Shown here one piece after another: positions 1 to 10,535 of a stretch of DNA of 64,000 nucleotides; position 1 is the first letter of the stretch; each line of letters opens with the position of its first letter. The DNA lies in assembly GCA_950295325.1 (NCBI GenBank), contig OX485809.1, forward strand, positions 40,827,081 through 40,891,080, in the 5' to 3' direction. The notes beneath the pieces were generated by a model that saw only the letters and a program-made list of their open reading frames with translations, was not told the DNA's origin and made no database searches. A program made the position numbers and the translations under genes. Source of the DNA: Polytrichum commune. Taxonomy: Eukaryota; Streptophyta; Polytrichopsida; Polytrichales; Polytrichaceae.

Positions 1-751
1 GTTGGACTATTTAGAAGACAAACGAAATGAGCTCTATTTCATTGGTAAAATACACACATGACCACGGGGACCCAAAAAAGTGAGTAGAGAAACTCTATTG
101 GGTGCACTTGGTGGAACCACATAACCCAAATAAGGGGTGAACATCCTTGTTCATGTCGATTGACTAAAGTAACATTATGAGACAACCAATTGTTCCACAT
201 AATCTTAGAGTTCGATTTATGATATAAGAGGTTAAAACTGCCCCACGTAGTGTCAAAGTTTGCAAGGACATTATCATGGACAACCTCCCTCTTTGAGTCT
301 TTGAGAGTTTTTTCCTAGAGAAATCGATATTTAAGGAAAACATGACTAAATCCAAGTCCATAATTATAACAGGCTAAAATTCTATAGTAACATCCTCCAT
401 TAGGATTGTACGGTAGGATCCAACAGAACATGCAAAGTTGGTTATTATGATATAAAAGTAGTTTCTCTGAATAGATATTGAATTCTTAAATTTAAATATA
501 TTTATTATAACATAAAATTAATAAATATTTTATTTTATCCATCATATTTTGATAGCATAGCATTCAAGTATTCATTGAATAAATTTCAAACATCTCCCTT
601 GAATTTAGGTATAATAGAAGTGTATTAATGGATGCACCCATAGAAATGAAGCAACCAAAAAGTAAAAATTATGAGAATTATGTCCATATTTACTTAAAAC
701 AATTAGAGCGCAATAAGTCATCAATATACCTAGTTGAAAGTTTGGGAGATG
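1..751. other. AT-rich intergenic DNA
   Basis: No coding region, RNA gene or repeat boundary could be recognised. Short open frames here have no recognisable domain and no codon-use signal, and are best read as chance. Confidence 0.5.
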
Positions 752-1233
752 TCATAGTAATTTGTAAAGTAAAGCAAATGAAATTGTGGGATAGGTCCCA
801 AACCTTGAGTTTCTGAGAATTAACACAAAGTCACCCAAGTTTTCTTAATGCTTAAACTACCAAGCACACAAAGTGGTGTCAAGCTATTGAAAATTGGCTT
901 TCTAGCTTGTCCAAGGGTGAGTGGGCCAAGCTAGCCTTGCATAGGCTAATTGGGGATTTAGGACAATGGGTCCCATGTGCATACCCTACTTTAAATCTTA
1001 TAATTCTCTCAAAGTTTGAGAGGTGAAAAGAAGAGGTCCCCAAAGTTTCACCTAACTTTTAAAATAAGCTCCAACACACAACGAGCTAATGAGCTCTTAA
1101 TATAAAGTTGTATGAAAGAAACATTGAACCCACGGTTTTGTCCCTATTTGAGGGACTTTACGGATAAATCTATCTTTAGCCTGAAAATTATTTTCAAAGA
1201 CATGATATCAATGTTGGAAGTAACTTTGTATTA

Positions 1234-1311
1234 GGTAATTGTTTTATTGGAACCGGTTATCGGTGCAGAACCGGTTCTGCACCGATAACCGGTTCCAATA
1301 AAACAATTACC
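1234..1311. repeat. 78-bp perfect palindrome
   Basis: Bases 1234-1272 are the exact reverse complement of 1273-1311, with no spacer, centred on the AACC|GGTT junction. Each half carries the ACCGGTT motif. The next base pair out (1233/1312) mismatches. Its centre (1272.5) differs from that of the enclosing inverted repeat (about 1343), so the two structures arose separately. It may be a nested insertion or an assembly fold-back artefact. Confidence 0.9.
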
Positions 1312-1313
1312 GG

Positions 1314-1497
1314 ACGTAACCGGTTGGCCGCTTTGTTGAGCCGCACAGGTGACCTAAACAGTGGGTCACCTGTCGTCATATCCGATTTAGATGATCATAA
1401 CCGGCTGGGATGTCGAGGTTATCGTCTGCAAACCTGTGTTCTCAGAGCCAATCGTGTAGTGCCACCTCGGCGAAACAAAGAAGCCAACCGGTTACGT
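1314..1497. repeat. Small GC-rich inverted-repeat segment
   Basis: ACGTAACCGGTTGGC at 1314-1328 is the exact reverse complement of 1483-1497. Between them ACCGG/CCGGT motifs recur. The segment adjoins the 78-bp palindrome and shares its ACCGGTT core, so both probably come from the same inserted element. No coding content is recognised. Confidence 0.6.
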
Positions 1498-1929
1498 AGA
1501 CGAAGTTAAGTGTATACAATAGAGTTAAAGTCCCTCAAAGAGGGATGAAACTGTGGGTTTGATGCATCTTCGAGAAAGCTTTCTATCAAGAGCTTGTTAG
1601 CACATGGTGTATCGGAGCCTATTTTGAAACTTGGGTAACTTTTGAGACCTCCTTTTTCCACCTCTCGAAATTTGTGAAAATTTTAGGATTTAAAAAAGGA
1701 TATGTGCATGGGACTTGTTGTCCTAAATCCCGGATTAGCTTATGCAAGGGTAGTTTGGCCCACCTATCCTAAGTAAAACAAGTTAGAGATAAAATTATTA
1801 ATAATCCGTGACCACTCTTTATGTTTGATAATTTAAACATTAAAAATTTTGGACAACTTTGTGTTAATTTTCATAAACTCAAGGTTTGAGACTAAACCCA
1901 TGATTTCATCTGCTTTACTGTACAAGTAA

Positions 1930-2280
1930 CTCCAGTACAGTAGTGGGGATGAATCCACCAAATCTTTTAAGTACGCTTGCACGCAACAATCCCCTCTCGC
2001 CCTTAGTTAGTGGAGCAAGAAAGTCTAACTTACTGTAGGCAATAATTTCCAGATATTGTAACTGAATCACACCATATCAGGGCAAAGACCAATAATGCTT
2101 ATTTAAAATGTGCCTACCTACAGGGTTCATTTCACATTAGTATGAAAAATGATAGAATTGATGAAGAGCTCTCTTGTTGAAGGGCAGGAAGGATTGTTAC
2201 TTCATCACATGATTATGTCCAAAAACATTTAGCAAAATCTGAGTACATAAATTTGACATGTAATTCCATAGAAAAGCCTC
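1930..2280. other. Intergenic DNA without recognised features
   Basis: No coding region or repeat boundary could be identified between the inverted repeat and the tandem array that follows. Confidence 0.5.
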
Positions 2281-2339
2281 AAGCATGCCAATTTTGGACA
2301 AAGAGATGTGAATGAAAACTAGACTGATTCCACTTTATA

Positions 2340-3040
2340 ACTTGATTATATCCGCAGTACTTTTAGTGTGCATGAGATTCCTCTCTGATATTGAAAGAAA
2401 GTCATCAACCCTTGATTCAACTTTCAAACAACAAGATGAGAACAACTTGCAGCATAGCTTCACCGCATGATTGTATATCTGGAAAATGTTATTGAAATTC
2501 GAGTACTATGTGTGCAATTCCTCTGTGACATGCAAGAAAGTCGTCAACAATCGATTCAACTTCTGGACTATAAGATGAGAACAAAAACATGCCTAGGTCA
2601 ATGATTATTGTAGTTATAACTTCTACCACATGATCATATATCCGCAAAAATGTTATTGGAATCTGAGCCTGTGAGGATGCAATTCCTCTGTTACATGTAA
2701 GAAAGTTGTCAAGTATTGATTCAACGTCGGGACAAAAAGATGTGAACAAATGCTCGCCTCATCAGTGGCAGTTCCGAGGATGGTAGTAACCTCTGTCACA
2801 TGATCATATTTCTTCAAAATGCTATCGAAATCCAAGTGTGCATGTAATTCCTCTGTGATGTTGAAGAAAGTCGCCAACAAATATTGTGACCGAAAACTTG
2901 ACCAGATACATCTAAGGATTGTAGAAAACATCTCTCACATGATCAAATCTACATCTACAAATTGTTATAAATTCCCATATGACATGGAAAAAAGTGGTGA
3001 TCAACCATTAATTCAACTTGATCTGGACATTGAGAAGATG
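2340..3040. repeat. Five-copy degenerate tandem repeat
   Basis: A block of the form AATTCCTCTGTGACATG followed by AAGAAAGTCGTCAA recurs near 2378, 2516, 2679, 2845 and 2969, giving spacings of about 138, 163, 166 and 124 bp. Each unit also carries CACATGATCATAT and TTATTGGAAT-type blocks. On the minus strand the units read as a repeated peptide with motifs such as DHVTEVTT, SHLFVP and HVTEELH, open for up to about 90 codons. It is either a decayed repeat protein or a minisatellite open by chance. No flanking gene or start context supports a functional gene. Confidence 0.75.
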
Positions 3041-3106
3041 TGACATAAACCTCTTGAATGGTGGTAATAAGGTGTGCGGGTGTTATTTGGATAATTTTCT
3101 TAATCG

Positions 3107-3420
3107 GACACCTATATTTAATTGGTGTGTGGTTCGGTGAGGATCAATAAACAAACACCACAAAGACACATGTTTAAGATTGATTGGATTATTTTCGAAG
3201 TTTATTAACTACTCCACACTCAATATTGAACACATTTAGGAGAACCTATGTGTTCAGTTAAAGAATCAACAAACATGCACTTCTGACAACCATAACTTAA
3301 TTAGTGTAGGTCCAATTTTCAACCCAATTTTTGCTGATGCTTCATCATAGATTTGCTGATGCCACGTTAGTTCCGTTGTGTAATTTAATTGGTAGAAGCT
3401 GGAGAACATGAAAAACGAAT
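3107..3420 (+). repeat. Dispersed repeat family A, copy 1
   Basis: This roughly 310-bp segment, starting near GGACACCTATATTT and ending near GGAGAACATG, matches the reverse complement of 33890-34200 along its whole length with many point changes. Partial copies lie near 11.7, 13.7-14.1, 32.6-33.0 and 36.1-36.5 kb. No coding capacity or clear terminal repeats are seen, so it is unclassified. Confidence 0.75.
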
Positions 3421-3644
3421 AATACCCACATTGCTCATCACAAAAGAGCAAGTGTAGTGAACATGTACAATGCAGGCATACAGACAGTATAATGGTGTGA
3501 TGGAGAATGATAGGGAGTGTCAGACGGTACCTCCAAGTTTGATGGCGGCCATGATGGCGGAGAAGGTGCATTGTCTCATCGCCTGGCGGTTGTGAAGAAT
3601 TTTTGTGGAGGGCGGGTTGCAACTTGCCGTGACGGGGAGGATTA

Positions 3645-3671
3645 AGGAAGGAAGGAAGGAAGGAAGGAAGG
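3645..3671 (+). repeat. (GGAA)n microsatellite
   Basis: About six GGAA units, followed by a G-rich tract (GGGGAGGGGAG and runs of G to about 3720). It lies about 1.4 kb upstream of the start of HD-Zip gene 1. A similar purine run recurs at 4851. Confidence 0.9.
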
Positions 3672-3957
3672 GGAGGGGAGTGGAGAGGAGGGGGGTGCAT
3701 CCATCCACCCGGGGGGTGTCAGAGAGAAGGAAGATTAAGATGAAGATGGCGATGGCGATGGTGATGAAAGGCGTGGGGCCCAGGCCTAAAACGTGGGAGA
3801 GGAAAGACGACCGAAAAAGAAATCCTCCAGACAACGAAAAGGTCGGTTTCCTGGCTTGCAGCCTGGCTGTCAGGCTGCATGAGCGGGCCACCTTGGCAGT
3901 TTCTGCCGCATGTTCCACATCCGGATGATTCACGGTTGCTAATTACCATAGCTTAAT

Positions 3958-4465
3958 TAGCTTTGCTTTGCTACAATGCGGGGTGATTTTCTTAAGTACT
4001 TACATTGTGTAAGGCTTGCTCCAGTCGCCGGGCACCCACTATTATGTTGCACATTTGACTTAAGAGCATCACAGTTAAAGGTGCTTCCTCGCGGGTGCTT
4101 GGCTTTGCTTTGGATAGGAGGTAATAAGTCGGATAGTACTTCCGTTGAATAGTGCCTACTCCGGTCGCCGGTCTATCCATCATGGTGCATGGGCTTGAGA
4201 GCATCACGGTTAATTGAGGATTCATCACGGTTGCAAGTTGGCTTTGCATCGGGGGTTATCAGGTAACTGCGTACGTTGCATACTAGTTGCTCCGGTTGCC
4301 GGTCATCTATCATGGTGCCTGGACTTGAGAGCATCACGGTTGCTCGGCTAATTCTGAGCGTTGCCTTGCAATGGGGGTAAAAAGTAAGTACTTAGTTACA
4401 TTGTACGATGCATGTTCCGATCGCCGGTCACCCATCATGGTAGATGGACCTGGGAGCAGCCGAGG
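3958..4465 (+). repeat. Four-copy degenerate tandem repeat upstream of HD-Zip gene 1
   Basis: Four units of about 105-140 bp share an ordered set of blocks: GGCTTTGC, a G-rich ATGCGGGGT-like block, TAAGTACTTACATTG-like sequence, GCTCCGGTCGCCGGTC, CATCATGGTGC and CTTGAGAGCATCACGGTT. Units start near 3958, 4100, 4238 and 4350. The fourth loses the last block. They sit 0.6-1.1 kb before the start codon, in promoter or leader DNA. Repetition of an internally ordered block set could multiply regulator-binding sites, but no known plant element is identified with certainty. Confidence 0.75.
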
Positions 4466-4850
4466 TGGTGGGCTTCCAGAATCATAAAAACCCCCGGGGG
4501 AAGTCGGAGGCCGCTTTTCCAAATTGCGGGTAATAAAATTGAGAAGGAGAGCGGCAGGAGGACTCGGTGGGTAGGATTAGGGTGGCACTCAACATCATCA
4601 TCAACATCAGGTTCATTGTGTGGTCAAGTGGGGTTGAGTTGCAGGCAGGGTGCGGAGTGACTCCTCCTCCTACTCATCCTCCCAGGCATGACGACAAGGC
4701 GGGGGCCATCAGGAGCTCCGATTGTCTTTCTCACAGTGCTGGTGGAGCAGTAGGGTCGAATTGGGTAGCAGGGATAACTTGGAACTGGGACGAGTAGTCT
4801 AGCAATGCAGTAGTACTACTGATGCAGAGAGGACTCCGGGTGAGAGGCAC

Positions 4851-4880
4851 AGGAAGGAAGGAAGGAAGGAAGGAAGGAAA
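4851..4880 (+). repeat. (GGAA)n microsatellite in the presumed 5' leader
   Basis: Seven or so GGAA units about 165 bp before the start codon of HD-Zip gene 1. The paralogue has a shorter GGAA run in its own leader (minus strand, 43317-43334), also upstream of its start, so the purine tract may be inherited from the common ancestor. Confidence 0.9.
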
Positions 4881-5000
4881 GCAGGGCAAGCGAGCGATAA
4901 TGCTTTGGCAGCAGCCGTGCAAGGAGTACGTCAAGTTGAGGTAGCTGGACCACCACCATCGACCACAGATTCATCAACAACAACGTCGCAGTTGGTTGTT

Positions 5001-5021
5001 GCAGCAGCAGCAGCAGCAGCA
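5001..5021 (+). repeat. (GCA)7 microsatellite in the 5' leader
   Basis: Seven GCA triplets end about 20 bases before the start codon of HD-Zip gene 1. An in-frame TAG lies between the repeat and the ATG, so the repeat is not translated as part of the protein. The paralogue has a similar triplet run (minus-strand CAG, 43378-43392). Confidence 0.9.
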
Positions 5022-5042
5022 GAGGATCAGTAGTCGGCCATC

Positions 5043-7145
5043 ATGGCCATCACCAGTCTCAGTGGCTATGGGAATAGCCAGAACCTGATGCTCATGCGCA
5101 ATGACAGCAACGCAGACACCTTGGTGGCCATGCTGGGCTCCTGCGGCTCGCATGTGGGGATGCAAGGTAGCTTACAACCTGATTATCCTCCAATTCTTGT
5201 CTCCGTGTGCACAGGGTTAGGAGTAGCTTGGAGTACTGATGCACATGGCAGATCATCTTCCAGCTTGAAATTCACGATCAAGCCACAATGCAGGTGTTTC
5301 CGAGACAGAGGGGATGGATGGCTGCACTTTCTAGCCCCCTCGGTAGTTTGTTGGTGACACTTGCGAGGCGTGTTTAGAGGTTAAGGCAATGCTGAAGAGT
5401 TAGCTAGTTCTTGTGATGACGCGTGGCATGATCAGATGATGGATTGCTTCACCGGGCTAATTCCTATCTAACGTAGAGATTGTTGGTTGGTGCATTCGTG
5501 TTGAGGCAATGCTGAAGAGTTTAATTAGTTTGTTTTGTGATATTGTGCAGTGCCGCATTCGGTTGGAGGTCTGGACGATGGTGGTGGAGGGTATGGGCAG
5601 AAGCAACCACCCAGCTCCTACATGTATCCCGGCACTGCGTACATGGACGGCCCCACGGTGGAAGAAGGCGAGGACCTGGACGAAGGTGGGGACGAATTCT
5701 CTCACCATGTGGAGAAGAAGCGGCGGCTGACGTTCGACCAGGTGCGATCTTTGGAGCGGAACTTCGAGGTGGAGAATAAGCTGGAGCCCGAGAGGAAAAT
5801 GCAGCTGGCTAAAGAGCTCGGGCTTCGGCCTCGCCAGGTTGCCGTGTGGTTCCAGAACCGGAGGGCGAGGTGGAAGACAAAGCAGCTGGAGCGAGACTAC
5901 GAAGCGCTCACCTTGGACTATAACCGCCTCAAGGAGGATCTCGACCTCATCCTACGAGAAAAGGACAACCTCAAGGCGGAGGTACAATTTCAATGCTTGA
6001 TCATGGGTACACACAAGTCGCAGATCAGCTAAGTTCGGTGGCCGAGCCAAGGTCTAAGAAATTGCAACAGCCCTTACAAGATGATGAATCAGCTTCTGTC
6101 TCAAGGTTGATGGTCCCTCCCCACTACCCCTGGATTGATTCTCAAGTTCAAGCTTGCCCAGGACTGAACTTGCAGGAATCTGAAGTTTAAGTTCAGGCTT
6201 GAACTTCAAAATCAATCCAAGAAAAGGAGGACATCTTCAACCAAAGCTCCACCATTGCAGATAGGCACATGGTGATGTCACGATGCCAATTCTTTGACCT
6301 TGGGCTGGCCATCGAACTTGCAAGCTGTGTTGCCCCGCCTTCAATCTCGACATCCGACCCTCACACACACGAACATGGTAGAAAGAAAGATTGCTCGTGG
6401 CTTGGCAGTTGCTTGTTGACCACGATGACGCCGCTGAAGTCGAGTGGGTGGATCTGAGAGGTTAATAAAAATGCATGTCGCTCATCATGTGCAGGTGAAG
6501 CGTTTGGCGGGGGACACAGAGTCTGAAGAAACCTGCAAGGAGGGCGACTCAGCGGACCTGCAACCCAGTGGGCAATGTGGCAGCGATTCGACCAACCCAG
6601 GCGGCCACCATCCTGCTCATCATGACCCAGCGCAGCTGTTGCAGATGAAGAACTGCCTGATCAAGTCGGAGAGCAAGTCCAATCTTGGAATGGCGACAAC
6701 TTCCAACATCAACAACAACTCTTCCAGCTCCCGGCCTCACGTCCCCTCCTTGGATGTTTCCAAAGACCAGCTGAAAGTCTTGAGCTCGGACAGTGCCAAT
6801 TCTAGCGACGTCATGGACGCAGATAGTCCCCGAACTAGCGACAGCAGTGCTAGCGGCCAGCTGCCCAATGCGAACCATCATCATCATGTTGGTCCTCACC
6901 ATCATAGCTTCCCACCCGAAAGCTGTGTGGGTCCCAACCACACCAACATGCTCCACAACGTTGGGAATTTGTGCGACCAGTCGCAGCAGCAGGTCTTTCA
7001 TCATCCGCGTGGCAACAACAACAATGTTAACGCAACCGTGAAGCTCGAGGATGGCAGCCTAATCCACGACTCGGAGCAGCCCTGTAATTATTTTTTGCCG
7101 CAACTGGATGAACAAAATGTTCTTCCTTGGTGGGATTGGCCTTAA
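5043..7145 (+). CDS. HD-Zip class I transcription factor, gene 1 (3 exons)
   Basis: Exons 5043-5166, 5551-5981 and 6495-7145 join in phase to a 401-residue protein; introns of 384 and 513 bp have GT-AG ends. The ATG at 5043 is chosen because an in-frame TAG lies just upstream and the paralogue aligns from the same point. The homeodomain (about 96-153) contains helix 3 with [10 protein letters not shown] (141-150). A leucine zipper follows directly, with heptad residues L154, L161, L168, I175, L182 and L189; intron 2 falls between the last two. The CPSCE motif of class II is absent, which fits class I. The acidic and Ser/Asn/His-rich C-terminus has ΨKxE sumoylation-type sites (IKSE, VKLE) and ends in LPWWDWP, a tryptophan-rich tail like the AHA-type activation motifs of this family. 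It should act in the nucleus as a DNA-binding dimer, in this family often in water-deficit, light or developmental responses; the specific role is unknown. Confidence 0.93.
6131..6221. repeat. Foldback hairpin inside intron 2 of HD-Zip gene 1
   Basis: TGGATTGATTCTCAAGTTCA from 6131 pairs with the complementary run ending near 6220, giving imperfect arms of about 26 bp and a loop of about 38 bases. A shorter inverted pair (CAAGTTCA / TGAACTTG) overlaps the first arm. It could be a tiny MITE relic or an RNA structure in the pre-mRNA. The paralogue's intron 2 has no equivalent. Confidence 0.7.
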
Positions 7146-7776
7146 GAAAACCTAACCTTGTACATGCCTCCTATATATTATTGTCACATACTTACTACAC
7201 AGATGAAGGAATCTGTACAAGAGCTGCTCGACTCAACATCCGAGTCAACAACCTCTTCGTAATATATGAATTTCTACACGCCGAGATTCGGTCTGGCGCC
7301 TGCAAGTGACTCGATTGGTTTCTCTTCTGGCAGACAGGGGAGGAGGAATCTGCTTCAGAGGGACTAGGCTTGCTTGCTGCTCATGATGCTTCAGCTTAAG
7401 ATGTGCTGATGATTCTGTCTCTAAATACAAGGGACGGCAAACTTGAGGGTGTGAAGCATCGACAGAGTTGAGGAAGGAATTACGTTCAAATTATCAAATC
7501 AATAAGCGTTTGATCACTCAAACCCTAAAACTTCTCTTACTAAACTCGAGCCTGAGAATAAAAGTACTTAGCCGCGATGAGATGGAGTCTACCGGCCTCG
7601 CAGACCTGTCAATCTACGTAATAGCTAGGCTGCCACCGATATTGCCACCGCTTCAAGTAACGATCATGATGTAATTTGTATATACTTAAGTGAATAATTT
7701 CTTGGTCCTCGAGGTGGATCCAGTACTACTCCGTCCGTGGAGGTCATGTGATGACCTGCTAAATTTTTTTCCTTTG

Positions 7777-7782
7777 AATAAA
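7777..7782 (+). terminator. Candidate polyadenylation signal of HD-Zip gene 1
   Basis: AATAAA lies about 630 bases after the stop codon, followed by a T-rich stretch. Plant poly(A) signals are loose and nearer sites may be used, so this is a candidate only. Confidence 0.35.
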
Positions 7783-10125
7783 GTGTTTAACTTACCACCA
7801 ATTTTCGTTTGTCAAGTTTGTGAATCATGATGATCGAGGTTTGAGAACTCGGCGATGGTGCCCATATGAATCAGCTTCAGAATGAAATCTTTGTTGACTT
7901 GCTCTGGAGCTTTATCACTGTAGTAGGAGCTCTTGGCCCATGCTGTGTACATCTCTCGGCTTCTTGGTTGTGGTAATCCTTTTGGCTATGGTGAGCCTAA
8001 GACAAATTTGTCATGTGCATCCGTATGACTCATAATTGTCTTGGTTCAGGGATCCCCCTGTTTTGATCAGGTTTTCTGTTGGGTACCTGGTGCTCTGCTC
8101 CACTTTCATGCTCCAAAGCCATCAGAATCTATGTCCTCGTTTGTTCAACTGTACAGAGGTGATCTTATTTCCATCCGGCTGTGGGTCACAAATCATGTTC
8201 GGCAACTGATGCATACTTTCCATCTTTCCAGACCGGGTCAATACCCATCCACCATGAGTGAATGTTATCACGGAAAGCATCAACAGGGATATATAAATAT
8301 ATAAATATATACTTTTAAACCTCCAATCTGTGTCCATTATACGAGTACTACTTCACCAATTCCTGGCCATGTGTTGATCATCCCATAGATGCTGCAGCCT
8401 AAGTTATAACACATGCCAATGATGAGACTCTCATTGTACCTGCCTAATATTTTGTAATTTTCTCGTGTGAGGATCTCATGCCCCATGTTCCTGGAAGTGA
8501 TTCCAATACTTACACCTTTAATTTGGACTGGCCAAGCCCTTGCCACACACGACTTGATGGAGGAAGAGCTTTATCGCATACGAGTGTACTTATCATCCAT
8601 CCAACCCAAAAACTTGACCCTTATAGGTTTGTGGCCAAGTTTGTCCCAAATGACTTGGACTAGACTAATTCAAAGTCCTTTAAACTTATTCTTGTGTCAA
8701 GGTTGGTCCCCCATTTTTTTCGGAGTGATTTTTAAGTTCAAGGTTGGTTCATGTGGATGCCAAATACATTTGGAAACGGGGTATTGTGGCTAAGGTAGCA
8801 TAAATATAGCCTCAATGTTTACTCAATTTTAGGGTCCAGCTTGGTCACAAGGTTGGTCTCTCTATTTTGGGTTAAAACATTTGTTCGTTTCAACTCTGAT
8901 AGATTTTTTTAAATAAAATAAACTACAGTTCTGTAAAACTCCAAAATCTCATTTGGAGTCAAGATTGATAATCAACATTCTTATATGAATCTAGAAAAGG
9001 AGGGATCATCCTTCAAGAAACAAAGCCCTTCAATTACAGGTTGTTAGGCACACAAATTTTTGGCCATAATTTTTTTTTTTTATCTTGGCTGTCAATATTT
9101 GTTTTTCAGAACAATATTTTCATTGAGCATGTAAAGCGATCTCCCAGGATTGAGTAACTCGTAAAAAGAATTTAAGTTACTCTAATCTCTACAAGTTCAA
9201 GTTCTTGTCTCGAGGAGATATCAATGCATACATGTGCGCTCGGGACTTATTTATCGGGGGGTTATTTACCTTGCAGAAAAGATTATAAGGTATGTTATTT
9301 TTCAAAATAAAGGTAAATGCTTGTATTTTGATACACCCTATCATTAATTATCATTTTTTGGGGGAATCATTTAAAAATATCCTATTTTACTTATACTTCC
9401 AAAGAAAATTAGAAAGAAGATTGCAATTCAAACAATGTGCTGAAATTTTCCCTCTTGGCACGTAGGTAGAGAACATTAACTCCACATTGGATATGTTGGT
9501 TCAATATTGTTCAAGCCAACCAGCTTGCGAAGTCATCCATCCAAGCTTTTTCCAACAACTACCTCTTTTCATCCACTAGCACAGACCCTACCCTAGACCC
9601 GCTACTCCTAGTAATTGTTTCCACGCTATTTTGCATATACTGACTAGATAAAACATGCCATTAGGTATGATGGTATTTTACATGTAAACATGTTTCATTA
9701 TTTTAAAACCCCCCTATATTATATGTAGATTTTTTGCAAAATTTATCTACAATGAATATGTTAAACCCTTTTTTTTTATTGCACGTTGTTTCTACGATTT
9801 TCACTAGTGACGTCCCCGAGGTTCTTGTTTCAGCTTTAGTGTCAATACAAAAAAAATGGGGATCCATGCGCCACCATTGTAGCACTTTTACTGGTCCAAA
9901 TTCTCGTACCTTGGCCCACAAACTTGCAAGGGAGTTTGACCTCAAGTTTTCTATGGCTGGACGTCTACAGTAGTTGCAGCAAACATATGAGTAGGTGCAA
10001 ATTCTAGATACTTTGTCAGCCAAAATTCATACACAAGACAAATCATTTATCAAGTTGTTTAATCTTAGGCTTTCTATAACTCAAAGACAGATGGCCTCAT
10101 GTGATGATTCATTTGTAACACTGAG
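7783..10125. other. Intergenic DNA after HD-Zip gene 1
   Basis: No gene recognised. A segment near 8570-8620 (CGAGTGTACTTATCATCCATCC-like) recurs in direct orientation near 37915-37965, so part of this stretch is dispersed repeat. The rest is AT-rich and featureless. Confidence 0.5.
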
Positions 10126-10128
10126 TTA

Positions 10129-10532
10129 GGCCCATGCCACACGATCGGCAGGCAGCCTGAACCGGTGCCTGTCATTGGGCGAGGCGGCCCCCCACTTACC
10201 ACACCAGCGGCAATTTCCAAGGCTGACAGATGACGCGGCGTGGACAACTTCTTCAAAGAACTGCCGGGGGAAGGAGGCTGGCAATCCGCGTTATGCGGGC
10301 ACAGACAGTCGAGGGCCCACCCACCCCGTCATCTCTCTCCATCGTGATGCCTCGCAGCTCGCCAACGCGAGCTTCCCTGTCGCACCCCTGCTCCTCCCCG
10401 CCAAGCCCTCGGTGCAAGGTGCTGCCGCTCGTCTGGTGCCTGCAAGGACGGCCATGTGACGTGGCTTGCGGTGGCCTACAAGTTTTCCTAGCCTGGGGAC
10501 GGAAATTGCCTGCTAGCCGTGTGGCATGGGCC
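10129..10532. mobile_element. Tourist-like MITE 1 (404 bp)
   Basis: The ends are imperfect terminal inverted repeats: GGCCCATGCCACACG at the left and its complement at the right, continuing with a GCAGGCA block after a 4-base mismatch. TTA flanks both sides (10126-10128 and 10533-10535), the three-base target duplication of PIF/Harbinger elements. The interior is markedly GC-rich compared with its surroundings. It encodes no transposase, so it is non-autonomous. Confidence 0.8.
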
Positions 10533-10535
10533 TTA

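Larger units (their letters stand above)
752..1929. repeat. Large imperfect inverted repeat (about 1.2 kb)
   Basis: The left arm (about 752-1160) is matched in reverse complement by the right arm (about 1526-1929). Matching pairs include TTAACACAAAGT near 820 with its complement near 1860, AGGGACTTTA at 1151 with TAAAGTCCCT at 1526, and CATGGGTCC-type and GCATAGGCTAAT-type blocks in between. All pairs share one centre near 1343, so this is a single foldback structure with arms of about 400 bp. The roughly 365-bp central spacer is GC-rich and holds the separate palindrome at 1234-1311 and a smaller inverted repeat. The arms are diverged by point changes and small indels, so the repeat is old. 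It could be a foldback transposon or two head-to-head copies of one element. Transcription would give a long double-stranded RNA. Confidence 0.8.

Noticed and set aside
3266-3949. Overlapping minus- and plus-strand frames upstream of HD-Zip gene 1
   Set aside because: They arise from the GGAA/TTCC microsatellite and GC-rich upstream DNA and show no domain or splice structure.
5993-6457. Open frames inside intron 2 of HD-Zip gene 1
   Set aside because: They begin after a good donor (5982) and end before the acceptor at 6493-6494, have no known domain, and the frame from exon 2 meets a stop at 6032.
6549-7004. 151-codon minus-strand frame opposite HD-Zip gene 1 exon 3
   Set aside because: It is the antisense of a GC-rich, His/Asn/Ser-rich coding exon and has no domain of its own.
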